NCBI GenBank assembly: GCA_001566295.1
Contig: KQ964246.1
Coordinates: forward strand, 3,224,001 to 3,288,000
Reading direction: 5' to 3'
Source: Microdochium bolleyi
Lineage: Eukaryota > Ascomycota > Sordariomycetes > Xylariales > Microdochiaceae
Length of the DNA stretch: 64,000 bases
Positions 46,033 through 58,826 of the stretch are shown here, piece after piece. Position 1 is the first letter of the stretch, and each line of letters opens with the position of its first letter. A program made the translations under genes and the position numbers. The notes under the pieces were generated by a model. It ran no database searches. It was not told where the DNA came from and was given only the letters and a program-made list of their open reading frames with translations.

Positions 46033-48543
46033 TTACCACACATTGCGCTCCCGACCCTCAAAAACAAAGTTGAGGACAACACCGCAGAACACCGCCAAGC
46101 AGAGCGTGGTCGTGCCGTACTTGTCGTAGAACTTGACGACCCTCCGCTCTCGGATGGCTCTGCTCCTGTACAGGTACGTGCCTACCGAGTAGCAGAGGGC
46201 AAAGATGGCCAGTAGTGTAAACATGCCGGACACGATCAGCGAGGCGATCGTGGGCTTCGTCCCAAAGTTGAGGAGCGTCACCGCAATGGTGCCAATGTAA
46301 ATCGAAAACTCCAGCTGCACGGGACTCTTGTTAGCATATGTACTGCAGCCGCACGAGTAGACATCGACTTACCCAACTCAGGAACGTTCTCTCTGCTGCA
46401 AAGTACACCTTAGGCTCCACTCGTACGGGAACATAGATCTTCTTGCCCTTGGGAGCCTTGATGCGCTTGGTCGACACTTCCTGATTGCCAAAGAACATCT
46501 GCGTGCGGTTGCTACGAGGAACTGCCGACCCCCGCGGGTGCGGCACAAGAGCCGACAGCACCGAGACAGCCTTGCGTCCCACGACCTTGGTGTACTTATC
46601 AGCCAGAGCCGTGTAATACGGCAAGCCGCCAACGCGGCGAGCCTCCTCGAGCCGGTCGTCTTCCTCCTCCTCGTTGTCCGAATCGTACAGAGGGAAGTCT
46701 TCCTCGAGCATAGGCACTGTCTCTGTTGTCTGACCCTCCGTGTCCCCAATCGCGAGAGCCGTGCCATTCCGCGCACCAGAGCTGCGGCCATTGGTGCCGT
46801 GGTTGTGGCGAGCGCCGCCCTCGTCTTCGGATTCTTCGTCGAGATCTGTATCTGCCTCGGTATCATCGTCATCAGACGTGGTGCCACTAGCAGAGGACAT
46901 CCCAGCGCGTCTCCGAATGCCAAAGCTGTGGCTCACTGGCTTCCGAATGTCGACATCCATCTGTGGCATCCAGTATGGCAAAAGCTTGATGCGAGTCGGG
47001 AACATGCTGGCAGTGCCGTGGATGAACTTCGAGAACTTCGGCACAGCTTCCACAAGGTGACTGGCGATGAGTGATCGAATCCACTCGGGCGGTTCCTGGC
47101 CGTGCTGGGTCTGAAGCTTGACCTCGAGAACGGCGTAAGGGAAGCGGACGATGTCCTCGTCTGGCAGCTGGTTGAACGGCCAGTCGATGCCAATATCCAT
47201 ACGTCTCCAGTTGTCGCCCGCACGCTGTCGTCCGTCCAGGTTATCCTCGCGTGTCATCGTGAGCTCGGTATCCAGCGATATTCTTACACGGGCGTCGGCA
47301 GGTAGCTGGAAGGCTGTCCGGTGGTAGAAAGACCGACAGACTGGCTTGTACTGCTTCGTGAGCACAGAGTACTGGATCTCCCGGGCAAGCTGCTCATCCT
47401 CGTCGAGCTGCTTGGCGGACTTCTTTCCCTCCTTTCGTGCCTTTTCAAAGATGGCCTGCGGCAGGAGATCGCCCCTGAGGTATGCGTTGACATTCTTCTC
47501 CTTCATGGAGAATCGAGCCTTGACAGACTGCTCGCCAGTCCAATCTTCACGATGCGTCTTGCGCTCCACAAAGATCTGGTCCGATTGCATGCCACCGTAC
47601 CACCGGAGACGAATGGCCTCGGCGCCTTCCGTCTTCTTCAGCCGGCCTTCGTAGAGATCCCACTTGTCCGTGTTGTCGTAATAGATGGATGTGATGGCAC
47701 TGTCGGCAGCATCAAATTCCTTGTTGGCGTTGAAGACCAAGACGGGCAGGTGCTTGAGGATGATGAGCTTGACCTCCGTGATGTTATCAGGGTGGACCCA
47801 GTACTTGGTGGTCTGGCGAACGAAGCTGCCCTGGCTGCCACCCGCGGCACTGTCGCCCTTGACGGGGTTACCACGAGTGCGGACAAGGTCGTACAGCTTG
47901 GAAAGCCTGATGACCTCACTGTCGAAATCCTCGTTGTAGAACGGCTTGCGCTTGAGGGCGGAGTCAAAGGATGGGCGAAGGTGCCAGTTCGTCAATTTCT
48001 ATTGCAGGGCGCATTTGTTAGCTCTAGGCGTTGGCGCGCTCTCAGGACATGGTAACCTACATCATGCTTCTTAATGATCTTGTAGAAGCCAGTGTAATTG
48101 AGCTGAACGAACTTGGCGAGATCGTGGACATCGGCGATAATATCGCTGAGGTCGTCCTCCAGGAGCATGAAGTCCTCCTCGGGCGGGCCCTGCTCTGTGA
48201 GTCCTCGCTCGGTGACCTTGCTGACGACCTGCTTGACCTCCTTATCGGACACGGCGATGCGACGCTGGATCTCGGACTGCTTGACCTTGGTCTTGGTGTA
48301 GACCTTCTCGAGCTCGCTGTAGAGCATCGAGATGAAGCGTTGCTCGTCCTCCTCGCTCCATGTCTTCTGGTTCTTGGCAGGCTTGCTCTTGCCCTTGCCC
48401 TTCTTGGAGTCGGACGGATTGGGCTCGGAGTCGGCAGGCGGGCCGGAGGCGTTCTTGAGCTCGTCCTTGAGCTTGTCGTAGTCGATGTAGTACCACTGGT
48501 ACTCTCGTATCACGCTCGAGCGGAGCTGCTCGCCGAACTTCAT
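46033..48543 (-). CDS. VTC4: Vacuolar transporter chaperone 4 (polyphosphate polymerase)
   Basis: Exons 48543-48061, 47998-46373 and 46314-46033 (introns 62 and 58 nt) give 796 aa. VTC4 makes polyphosphate from ATP and moves it into the vacuole. The N-terminal SPX domain (MKFGEQLRSSVIREYQWYYI; TGFYKIIKKHDK) senses inositol pyrophosphates. The polymerase tunnel domain keeps family residues in IRLRWYGG (two Arg), ERKTHRED, SVKARFSMKEK, VLEVKL (metal Glu) and VPKFSKF. A long acidic/Ser insert (about residues 540-600) precedes the VTC1-like C-terminus, with FLSWLEFSIYIGTIAVTLLN and three membrane helices. The C-terminal exon is needed for the membrane part; reading into its intron gives a false end at 46331. 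Confidence 0.95.
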
Positions 48544-50099
48544 GACGATCTGGCCGGGGCGGGCTTGCCAGGTCGAGGTGTGCGGGTCTCGGTGGGATAG
48601 CCAGGTGCGTTCTTTTGTCTGGAGGTTGTGGACAATTAGCATGAAGGCATGAGACCTTGGCGATCGCAATCCGAGGGATGATCGCTGCTCGTGGGCGGTG
48701 TTGTGGTGAAGGGCTCGGTTGTCTGGGTGCCTTGCGAGGGCGGCTGGCGGCTGCTAATATACAGGCTGGTGATGGCGCTGCTATGATCGAAACTCTCTGT
48801 TGTTGTGAATTGTGTATGCCGTGCCGAGGTCGCTGGCGCAGGCCGGGTGAAGGAATGTGTGCTGGGAAGGAGAAGTCTGGGAGCGCGCGCAGAGGGTGAA
48901 ACAAGAGCGGAAGGGGAGACAAGCAGATACGTACTCGCACGTGTCGTGGGTTCCAGTTCCTGTCCGACAGCACCAGCTTTGCGAAACGGGAAGGAAGACG
49001 TGGGGAACCGACACGAAGAGGTGAAGAAGAGAAGGCCGCGACGGCACGGACTTGGAGTGTTTCCACCAGGGCTGTGGCCTGCGTTAGGGCGGACCGGGGG
49101 CTACGACTGGGTGACGATGTTGTCTGGACCGGGATGGTTTGCCTTGCAAGATTCCCCAACCCTGTGATCCCGGGACGGTGTTAGCGGCGCTTCTTGGAAG
49201 ATGCGACAGAATGCCCTCCGAATTCTTGCCTGCTGAGCAAGTGCAATCCCTCGAAGATGCGCAAGGCACAGCCAATACCAGCCGAAGAGATTCTGGTGCC
49301 TTCGAGGAACCAGCTGAACCTGATTGCGATGAGTCCGGCATCAGAAGCAGAACTCTGAACCAGGGCGAAGCAAGCCGCGGTGGATCGCGGATTAGCCTCG
49401 ACCACCCTCACGCGCTAGCACCCTGCAGCGGTCCGGGTGGGGGCCCTCATGCGCCGCTTGCGGCCTCGTGATTCGCCCGCCGACCCTGAGCGCAGCCCCA
49501 GCAGGCTTCGCCGTCGCTCTGCCGACTCTGCTGGTATGACCGCATCCCAAGGCCCATTGACCAATCAGCCAGCGTCGACACGCACGTGTTGGACTACCCC
49601 TTCCAGCCCGAGTCCACGCCCCGACAGACAGTACCATCAAGACAGTCCAGGTTGGCGCTGGCACAGTCCCCGCTGCTCCTTATCGGGGCCGATATCGTCG
49701 AAAAAGTTGAGGACCCTTGGGAGCTCCGTGATACTCACCATGCTGTGTCAAGGTGTGGAACAAGTTCGACTAATTGCTGCAGGACATGTTACAAAGAAAG
49801 AAAGTTCTTACTGTGAGAGTTGCCGCAATTGTTGCGTAGATCTGTGTGGACTGGTTGGATGCCAGATACAATAGTGAAATAAACCAGTGCCAAAGTGTAG
49901 AACTGCAACTCCGGAATACTAGCCCCACCATTTGGACGACCCAGACGACGGAAACTGAAGGTCACAGAGACCATATTCTTGTTCTGCTCTGCTCAGAGAG
50001 CAAAGCTTCGACATCACATGTAGTCAGTACCTCAATTACATTACCTCCACATCCAGCAGCATCCACCGAACACGGTTCACCACCACCACCACCACCACC
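48544..50099. promoter_or_regulatory. Bidirectional interval VTC4/RMT2
   Basis: 1.55 kb between divergent start codons with no supported gene. The RMT2 leader ends in a CAC triplet run (from 50078) that merges with its start codon. Confidence 0.45.
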
Positions 50100-50100
50100 A
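50078..50100 (+). repeat. (CAC)n tract abutting the RMT2 start codon
   Basis: Seven to eight CAC triplets run directly into the CCATGG start context of RMT2. Length polymorphism here would change the 5' leader but not the protein. Confidence 0.8.
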
Positions 50101-51524
50101 TGGCGCCGATCGACGACTCCCGCGAGGCCCGTATAAAACCGACCTGCCCACCCAACATCGCCGAGCTGCTCTCCCACGCCTGGCAGCACGACCGCGCTGC
50201 CCTGAAGCCGCTCCTCCGCGTCCCGGGCCCGGCGAGCGTGCAGGAGCCGACCACTGGCGAGACCCCGCTGCACGCCGCCATCCGGGCCTGCGGCCCCAGC
50301 AGCAGTGACGATGTGAAGAAGGCCGCGGCCGCGGTGGTCAGCGAGCTCTTTATGAGCGGCGCGATCTGGAACGACGTCGACGACCACAACGAGACGCCCG
50401 GCTGCGTTGCCGCCCGGCTAGGGCTGCACGAGCTGTACACGGCGTGCATGGAGGCCGGCGTGCGGGCGGAGCTGCTCTTCGGTCTGCTCGATGGCTATGA
50501 GGAGCTCGAGTCCGAAAACGCCGACGAGGAGGGTGACATCGAGATCATCGACATCGACGAGGGCGATGAGGCGCCAGAACTCGCCACCTCTGCCGCCACT
50601 ACCACCAACGATAAAGAACAAGAAGAGGAGGAGAAGCAGGAGGAGGAAGAGACCACGGTAGTAGAGTCCGACCCAGACCGCGCCTTCAAGCCCACAGCGA
50701 CCGAAACCCACACCGTCACGTCGCGCGACTACCTGCAATCCACTCTCACATACTCGGACGGGAAGCTCGTCGACAGCGCCGACAACGGCGTCATGATGGC
50801 GTGGGAGACGAGCATAATGCGAGCCTCCGTCGATTCGCTCCTCGGCCCCGAGCTGCCCCAGGGCAAGAAGATCCTCAACATCGGCTTCGGCATGGGCATC
50901 ATCGACTCCATGTTCGCCGCTACGCGGCCTGCGCGGCACCATATCATCGAGGCGCACCCGGCCGTGCTCGCGCACATCCAGAACAACAGCGTCGACTCCC
51001 TGGCCACGGCACCCAGCGAGGACACGTCGCGGAACTTTGGCAGCGCGTGGGAGTCCTCCGGCCCCGAGGACGGCGCGTACAAGGTCCACGCGGGGCGGTG
51101 GCAGGACGTCGTCCCGCAGCTCATGGAGGCCGGCGAGACGTACGACGCCGTGTACTTTGACACGTTCGGCGAGGACTACGCGCAGCTGCGGCACTTCTTC
51201 ACCGAGCACGTGCCCTACATGCTCACCGAGACGGGAGCGTTCGGTTTCTTCAACGGGCTCGGCGCGGACCGGAAGATCTGCTACGATGTGTACACACGGG
51301 TCTCGGAGATGCACCTGAGTGATGCCGGCCTCGACGTCGAGTGGCAGGAGCTTGATGTCGATATGCAGGGGCTCGGCAAGGAAGGTGAGGGAGAGTGGGA
51401 AGGTGTGAAGAGGCGGTACTGGACACTTGAGAGTAAGTTAATACAGATATCCTGTGTCTCACAGAGGACAATGCTAACATCTTCCGCAGAGTATCAACTG
51501 CCACGGTGCACGCTCATGGGCTAA
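50100..51524 (+). CDS. RMT2: Protein arginine N5-methyltransferase (type IV)
   Basis: Exons 50100-51432 and 51490-51524 (57-nt intron) give 455 aa. Yeast Rmt2 methylates the delta nitrogen of an arginine in ribosomal protein uL11 (Rpl12). The N-terminal third is an ankyrin-like helical region (ETPLHAAIRACG, NETPGCVAARLG), followed by an acidic linker. The SAM-binding domain has VMMAWETSIM, ILNIGFGMGIIDS (motif I), HHIIEAHPAV (acidic loop) and YDAVYFDTFGEDY. The short last exon encodes the family C-terminus KYQLPRCTLMG after WTLE, with AAG formed across the junction. Confidence 0.94.
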   Translation: MAPIDDSREARIKPTCPPNIAELLSHAWQHDRAALKPLLRVPGPASVQEPTTGETPLHAAIRACGPSSSDDVKKAAAAVVSELFMSGAIWNDVDDHNETPGCVAARLGLHELYTACMEAGVRAELLFGLLDGYEELESENADEEGDIEIIDIDEGDEAPELATSAATTTNDKEQEEEEKQEEEETTVVESDPDRAFKPTATETHTVTSRDYLQSTLTYSDGKLVDSADNGVMMAWETSIMRASVDSLLGPELPQGKKILNIGFGMGIIDSMFAATRPARHHIIEAHPAVLAHIQNNSVDSLATAPSEDTSRNFGSAWESSGPEDGAYKVHAGRWQDVVPQLMEAGETYDAVYFDTFGEDYAQLRHFFTEHVPYMLTETGAFGFFNGLGADRKICYDVYTRVSEMHLSDAGLDVEWQELDVDMQGLGKEGEGEWEGVKRRYWTLESKLIQISCVSQRTMLTSSAEYQLPRCTLMG

Positions 51525-51676
51525 GCGAATCCGGCGGGCTGAGCCGCCCGCCGGATTCAATTCACAATAAATTCCCACATAATACAAGTTGTTTATCTTC
51601 GCTCTGCTGTGACTTTCTTCGGGGACTTCTAGCGCTATTCAAGCCGAGACATGACACCCATATCGTAATCAGCAGT

Positions 51677-53292
51677 CTACTTGAAGTTCTCGGGGTGCAG
51701 GATACCCGCAACGTTGCCCTTCTGCACCCGCTTCAACGTCAATGCGGCGATCAGGGCAGCGCCCACACCGCTTCCATCTTCGGCAGCCAGAATCTCGATG
51801 GGGTCCTGCTCCCTCGAGCTCTTCTTGGCCGGCCAGTCAAGGATCTCCCGGAGTGCCTGCGCGCCTCGGGCCTTGAAGTGTGGGTACTTGTTAAACACCG
51901 AGCCATCAGCGCCGACGTGGCACTCCTTGAAGTTCTTCTTTGTGCAGATAGCGGCGACACCGCAGGCGGACAGGCGGGCGGCACGGGTGCCAATAAGCTC
52001 GGCAGTGCGGCGGATCAGCTCGAGCTCAGGTCTGGTGGGGGCAATTTGCAGCTTGTCCTTGAAGAGATCGGCAGTCTCCTGCAAGTTCTCGAACGGGTCA
52101 CTGGCACACGTTAGTACTTTGGCTCACTGCAAATATCTTGGGGCGGAAGGACTTACTCTTCAATGCTGGAGAGGAAGGACGCATCCAGAGAGTACGCTCT
52201 GCGGAGCTTCTCAATGTTCTGGCCCTCAAAGATGTGGACGTCCTTGTTGTCGTGTAGGTCAACCATGATGAGACGGAAGATCTCACCAAGGTACAGGCCC
52301 GCGATCATCTTCTCGAACGCCTGCTGGCCGGGGCGCGGTGAGTCCTTGTCGATGATGATGTCGTACTTGGTCCGTGGGAGCACGGCGTGTTCGTTGTCGA
52401 AAGCGCCCCATTCGCAATTGATCGCCATGGGAAGGTCGGCAGGCAGGTTCATGTGCGCCAGCTTGGGGATGGAGCCGCAGTTCTCCATGTAGGCGGCGTT
52501 GCAGCCTGTGCCGAAGATACATCCGATGACCATCTTGGTGTCTGTGTAAGCTGAGGCGATCAGCGTACCAGTAGTATCGTTGATCAAGGCAGAAACTTTG
52601 ATAGGCACGCCCTGTATGTAGTCAGCACTTTGTTCGAGATGATTGTCTTATCTTTCACACCACTCACCTTGCGGTTCAGAGCCTCCTCAAGCATAGGGAC
52701 GACATTCTGACCCTCAACTCCATTAATATCGAAGCCCTTGGTCCAGCGCTGGAGGATTCCCTCGTCGATGTAGTTTTGTGTCGCAGGATAGGAGAAGGTG
52801 AAACCGAGCGGGATCTTCTCCCCGGGCGCAGGGGGCTCCTCGTGGTGTGTGTCGATGAACTGCTGCAGACAGTCGGCAATATACTCCCACAGCTCTTCCG
52901 ATTCTCCGGTCTTGAGCTCCTCGGGCATGCGGTACTTGGACTGGATGATGTCGAATTCGGACTTGTTCTCAGTCAGTGTGATCTCGCACACACGAAGGTT
53001 GGTGCCACCCATGTCGAGCGCGAGGTAGGTGCCAGTCTCGTAGCCGTCGGGGTACTCCATAACCCATGTAGGGTTCATGGGCTGCGATAATGTCAGCGAC
53101 CAGACGACAGCCAGTTCCGTGTCCACCAAGACTTACGATGCTGCCGCCCTCGACCGTGAGACCCTTCTCTAGCTCGGACACGAAGTGCTTCGTGATGGCC
53201 TTGAGCTTAGCTGTGTCGGTGGTGAAGGCCTCCTCGAGCTGCTTGATTTCGCCGAGGAGATCCTTGGGGACATCCGCCATCGAACCTGCCAT
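51677..53292 (-). CDS. Hexokinase
   Basis: Exons 53292-53137, 53081-52668, 52611-52157 and 52100-51677 (introns 55-56 nt) give 482 aa, the usual fungal length. It phosphorylates glucose and fructose at C6 in the cytosol. Motifs are phosphate-1 LALDMGGTNLRV, the sugar loop FSYPATQNYIDEGILQRWTKGFD (QRWTKGF favours hexokinase over glucokinase), catalytic Asp in LINDTTGTLIA, GTGCNAAYME, NCEWGAFDN, and the adenosine loop with AAEDGSGVGAAL. No organelle targeting signal is seen. The start is MAGSMADV; the second Met four codons on is an alternative. Confidence 0.96.
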
Positions 53293-55241
53293 GATGCATA
53301 CAGCTTAGCAACCACAAGAACGCAATGATCGCATTGGCATGAAGAGTGGAATTTGGAAGGTTGAGAGGTGTCGAGGACGTCTTTTTATGCTGAGCAGGCG
53401 AGTCTGGCTGAACAATGGCAATGGGACCCTGGTGAGGAGCGCCATTGGAGCATTCTATGGCCTGAATGCCTCATCGCCGGAGCATTGTTCGTCCCACGTC
53501 ACGCGATTTGGCTGTTGCACGGGGAGTCGTTGGGACATGCGGCAAAGAGGCAGTACATACCCTTGCGGGACGGAGGCTTGCGAGGACCCAACCCGACCAT
53601 GTTGACGGTTAACGGTAATACGACTGGTATATGATTGGTGATCAGAAGTTGTTCAGTGTCGCGAGCTTCGCAAGTGGTTTGAGTTTTCGAACAATGTGGA
53701 AAGCGTGTACGTGTGACGTCTGTGTGGAGAAAAGCGCGGGGATGATTGTCAGTAAGTCAGCAGCCCGGGGTCGCAAGCAAGCACAGGACAACGGGTTGGG
53801 AGCACCGGAGCAGTATGCAGACATGCGCAGCTGGGGCGAGATGGACTTACTCGGATTTGCCCGGCGAGATGGTCTCAAGACGTCGTGTTTGGAGAAGCTC
53901 GTGGGCGGACCGTGTTGGATATGGCGTCTTCTTGTAGTCTGCTGTGGAGACCGCCGCGGTGTTAGTGGTTGAGCCCAGCGGTGAGGGGTCGAGCGAACAA
54001 TCGAGGTGCTGATGAGGGAGTGACGGCAGAGGGGGACCGGGGGTGGCCGGAGCAGGGCGAATCACGGCTGCTGCCCACGCTCAAAAAGCAAAAGGAACGC
54101 CTCGACGCTGGAGTTCTCGGTCCATTGTGGCCTGAATCCGTTGAGAATGGGCTAGAGCTGCCATGCTGCGGACTGCCCCGTGCCTTGGCGAGAACTTAGA
54201 ATGGCGACAGCTTCATTTCGTTTACTCATGGCTTGCCAAAACCTGCACCGCGGCCAGTGCACATATCGACATTACACAAAACAGCACATGCGAGCACTAG
54301 TAATCTGCCTCCCAACCACATTCTCCAAGATATCTGAATCGAATCTTGCAGTATGCCAATGCGTGCTCACCAAAGTCCTACCTGTCGTGCTGTCATCCAG
54401 GATGCTGCACCCCCACAGCTTGTGGCCCGCGAGCACGGGGTAGACTCCAACTGTTGCGCCCGTGCGTGTCTTACACCCACAATGCAGCATCCTTGGCCTG
54501 ACAACAGCGACTGCCCACTCATCATTCAGGGCTGTCATGGAAAAGCCGAGTCGATGTCGGAACTCTGGTGCCTTTGAATGCCGAGGCCGACATCGGTCGG
54601 GCTTGCTTGACATCTCGCTTTACATCAGACCACGCGGTGCTCAACATCCAGGCACATGGGCTGATCCGCTGCGACGCGTCACTTGCTTCCTGTACAAGCA
54701 GGAAACATGTACTGATTAACTTATCATGAGCGCTTCATGAAGCCTCGAACGCTCGACCTCCCGAGGTCCCGAACTTGTTGCCCCAAGCAGAGCTCCGAGC
54801 ACAACCCCCTGTGATTGGCCAGAGCTGTTGGAGCTAGATCCTTGGGAAGGACAGCTTGTCCGCACCAGCTCCATCGTTTCGGCTTAGCTAATCCCCGCCC
54901 ACATGCGGCAACGTAAGCGTTAACCAAGCTACTGCTCGTCCCTGAACAACGTTGACGCGGAGTGAGCTTTCCAGGTGTGTCTCGAACTTGAAGCGCCTGT
55001 CAATCCCAATCGTCCGAGTCGTGAGAAGCTTGGTCGCCAGCTTCCACGCCCCAATTGCATTGTCAGAAGCAAGACCCTCTCGTGCGCAACAAAGTTGACC
55101 TTTGCAGAGCAGAAGTCGACAGGATCTCGCGCCTTCCTCGCACGGCAGGCACATCGCCCACCTGTGTATAATCATACATCGGCCGCCGTCCAACCCGAGA
55201 CACCACTACACGAGTCCGAAACTTCTACACCTTGAGCCGCC
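53293..55241. promoter_or_regulatory. Bidirectional interval hexokinase/OST1
   Basis: 1.95 kb between divergent starts with no gene supported. Small frames (53631-53972, 54272-54613) show no family resemblance. Confidence 0.45.
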
Positions 55242-56852
55242 ATGAGATTCACCACCGCCGTGGCCGCGTGCCTCTCCATCCTCGCACATGGAGTCGCATC
55301 GGAAGCTGCTCCGTCGTCAAAATTGACACTGCCAGTCACATTCAAGCCGCCACAGGTGTTCAAGAACACCAATGCTGTTCATCTCATCTCGCTTGAGAAG
55401 AGCTACGCCAAAGAGACGATCAACGTAGTAGTTGAGAACGTGTCGCCAAAGCCACAACAGGATTACTACGTGCCTTTCACAAGCTCTCGGCTTGCGCACG
55501 TTGGTGGTTTCGAGGTTAAGGACAAGAAGAACGACGCGGTCGTTGGCTTCGAGGTGGATGCGGTCGAGTTCGATCCCAAGAGGTGAGTCTGCCGCTGTCC
55601 CGACCTGCTTTTCGCCGAGCAGCCCACAACATCGCAAGCAAGGAATAGAGCTAACCTTGTGGTTCTGCAGTGATATCCAGTACTTCCGCATTCGGTTCCC
55701 TTCTCCGCTCGCATCCAAGGCCCAGCAGACCCTCGGCATCTCATTCTACGTCCTCGACTCCCTGAAGCCGCTGCCGGCGACCATTGATCAATCTGACAAG
55801 CAATACCTCGCCTATGATTTGTCTGCCTACTACCACTCGGCCTATCCCACACTGAAGCAGAAAACCGAGGTCAAGGCCTCAGGAAACGACGTCACCGAGT
55901 ACACCAAGGTCTCAGCCGGCGAGAAAGAGTTCCCCACTAAGCAGGGCGCGAGGCTCACATATGGCCCATTCGACACCGAGGTCCCGGCCGGTGCCACCTC
56001 GCCCGTAAGGGTCCGCTACGAGTTCACACACCCTGTCGTCTACTTCGCAGAGCTCGAGCGCGACATTGAGGTCAGCCACTGGGGTGGCAACATTGCCTTT
56101 GAGGAGCGCTACACCATGTACAACCATGGCGCCAACCTCTCAAGTCTGTTCAACCGTGTCAAGTGGGCACAGCAGCAGTACTTCAACCCGCAAACCTTTG
56201 CGCTCAAGGAGTTGAAGTTCCCACTCAAGGGCGGCAGCGAGGATGCTTACTTTACTGACGTCATTGGTAATGTCTCGACCTCGAGGTTTAGGAGCACCTC
56301 GCGCGAAGCCCTTCTTGAGATCAAACCCCGCTACCCCGTCTTCGGCGGCTGGAAGTACCCATTCACCGTTGGCTGGAATGCGGCGGCCAAGAACTTCCTG
56401 AAGCGAGCCGGTGGCGACACCTACGTCCTGAGCGTTCCCTTCTTGGAGGGTCCCAAGCTGGGAGAGGGTGCTCAGTACGAGATGACCCAAGTGCGGGTTC
56501 TGCTTCCCGAGGGATCAGAGTACGTAAATCACCATCCGGTGCTGGCCTTTCACGGACGCGCTAACAAATCAATAGGAACGTCAAGTTCTTCACCAGAATT
56601 CCAGGTTCGTCCATCACATCGAGCGTCGTCGACCTCCAGAAGACATATCTCGACACTGTTGGCCGAACAGTCCTCACCATCAAGGCGAGGAACCTGGTTG
56701 ATGACTTCCGGGGCCGCGAGCTTGTTATCTCGTACGAGTACAGCTTCTTCGACAGCCTCCGCAAGCCGCTAGTCATTTTTGCGAGCACATTGTCTGTATT
56801 CGTTGGCATCTGGGCGATCTCCCAGATCGACGTCAAGTTTTCCACAAAGTAA
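55242..56852 (+). CDS. OST1: Oligosaccharyltransferase subunit OST1 (ribophorin I)
   Basis: Exons 55242-55582, 55671-56519 and 56576-56852 (introns 88 and 56 nt) give 488 aa. OST1 is an ER membrane subunit of the complex that transfers the lipid-linked glycan to Asn. A signal peptide (MRFTTAVAACLSILAHGVAS) is followed by the lumenal ribophorin I domain with NVVVENVSPKPQQDYYVPF, ISFYVLDSLKPLPA, LTYGPFDTEVPAG, SHWGGNIAFEERY and WNAAAKNFLK. One C-terminal helix (LVIFASTLSVFVGIWAISQI) ends in DVKFSTK. The second donor is GA|GTACGT, not the nearby GTAAAT, because only that keeps the Glu-Asn-Val frame. Confidence 0.95.
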
Positions 56853-57670
56853 ATGCAGCAGGGATTGGGGGGGAGCCTGACGAAGCAAGAGCAGTGTTTC
56901 GCTAGAGTGTACATTTGCACAGAATCAAAAATGTAGATCTGCAGAGGAGTGGTCACGATGGTAGACTCAGTATGGGAATGCGAGATCAATAGTGTTCCTT
57001 TCGCATTACTCTTCGCATTTTGCTTGTGCTCTCCCGTCATATTGAACCACGTATGAGCCGGAAGACGTGCGACTTTGTTGGTTGCCCTACATCACGAGTC
57101 AGGAGAACAGCATCTGGTGTCGTTGATAGCCAACCAAGAAGCTTGCCACCTCAGCCTTAACGAACATCACTTGGAGATCATGGTGCCCAAAAGCGTTCAT
57201 GGGAAAGGGTTGTTGCCCAAAGTCTGTGCATGGGGCGGACAGGACAAGAGACGAAAGAAGAGAAGAGGGTCCAAGCCACCTCCAACGACGGTTGAGGGAG
57301 TAGTGGTCCGTCTTCCGCTTGGATGGCCTGGATGTGTTCTATGCGGATGACTTCACCGGTGGCGGAGATAGGCGACGCCCGGTTCGTGTGTATTGCCGGC
57401 GAACAGGCTGGTTTGTCCCGTACTGCCGGCTTGGTTTCCGGTGGTGGTGGTGTTGGTGGTGGTGGTAGTGCATGCGTGTCTGCCGGCGCCCCAGGGGCTG
57501 TGGGACGCAGTGTGACGACAAGGTGGATGTGTGGGTGGTGGGAAGGGTGTGCTCGGGGAGGACGACCCTGCAGGAAGGCGTTTGGTTGCCTTCGACCTGC
57601 AACGCTGGGCGGACATCATGGATACCCGACTTTAATGTTCTTTGTTCATGGGCTTCAAGTCTCTAGAGGC
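56853..57670. other. Intergenic region downstream of OST1
   Basis: About 800 nt containing a GGT microsatellite. No gene supported. Confidence 0.5.
57440..57466 (+). repeat. (GGT)n microsatellite
   Basis: Imperfect GGT triplets with one TGT interruption lie in noncoding sequence. The complementary strand reads as His/Thr-rich spurious peptides. Confidence 0.75.
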
Positions 57671-58562
57671 TCAGAAGTTCAGACATCCACGAACAACAGT
57701 GAGAGATGACGGCATACTTTGGATACATCCATTTTGTTTAGTTGCTTGAAAATGCGGTTGAGTCGTGGATCGGCAGTTGGAGACTGTCGAGGTCGAGAGG
57801 TGACCCCACGATATCTCGTGTTGGAAACTGATACATGTGGCAATGTAGACGGGTCCCTCCCGACTTGCAAGTCGCTGCAACTCATGCTGGAAGACCCATA
57901 CTATAGAGCCTTCGTATGCCTTGGTTGTTAGTTCGTTTCCCATGGCGAGTGGCAAGTCCTCGGGAACCTTAGGGACAGGAAGAACACGAAAGAGGGTTGC
58001 AATATGATATGGTTGTGCTGCGGTGTACCCGGCCAGGTGGGCGGTGGCCCTGCAATAAGCCCGATTGCTAAGAATCAGGGTCTCTTGGCCCTTGTTACGG
58101 TTCACAATGTATTTGCTGAAGAACTTCAGACTTTGAGAGGGAGTGACCTCACAAAATGTGTTGGTGAGGGGCTCTTGGACCCTTGACGACAAGGGTGCCC
58201 AAAGTCGTTCGCCGACCCCTGTCATCTTTTCCCAGAACTTGCCAGGCTTTGTCCAAGGCTCTAACGCAGATTGCCGCATACAGGGCTGTCAACGGCAGAT
58301 CCGGGCATCACCAGGCTTCGAGACACGAGCAAGATATGGTGGGGACCATGTCGTAATCCCCATATCCAGATCCCATTGTTGGAGCCTCGTGATCCTTGTC
58401 GGAGTTGGGTATCTCCCCTCCGGTGATGCGGCCAAGGGTCGCGTTTGCGTTTTCGGCAATGATTGCACGAAAGTTCTTGGAGTTGATGACCAGGTCAGAG
58501 AGCCTTGTGTCAGTCGAGTTGCCACTGGTTGACAACACGAGAGGGATCTGCCTGGGACGCAT
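57671..58562 (-). pseudogene. Broken or unrecognised gene
   Basis: The frame beginning at ATG 58562 runs 84 codons, meets TGA (58308-58310), then continues in the same frame for 52 more codons to TGA at 58149. The text across the stop reads coherently: NFRAIIAENANATLGRI, ISCSCLEAW, stop, CPDLPLTALYAAICVRALDKAW. A second 202-codon frame (57671-58279) overlaps in another phase. The CSC..., LxxLYAAIC pattern loosely recalls C-terminal regions of fungal Zn2Cys6 regulators, but this is inference from pattern only. An alternative is a 41-nt intron (GTGTCT near 58324 to TTGACAG) that removes the stop in frame. I cannot tell a decayed gene from a short-intron gene. Confidence 0.35.
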
Positions 58563-58826
58563 CGTGAGTTGTTGATAAATAGTCGAGTGCTTCCCTTCTT
58601 CTCTGTCTGTTTTCTTCCACCATCTCCCATTCTAATTCTCCATCTTCATAATTGCCAACTCAGACCAGCAGCACAGCTGATTATTCCTGGTCTCAGGAAA
58701 CTGGAAAACGTCCCCTGACGCAACACCCCTGCACTCCACATACGCAATAGCCTTGGCCAGCAGCCTTGCTCGAGTTGCGCTCAGCAGTGTACAGCCCCAT
58801 AAGCTCAACCACCACCCCATTATCAT

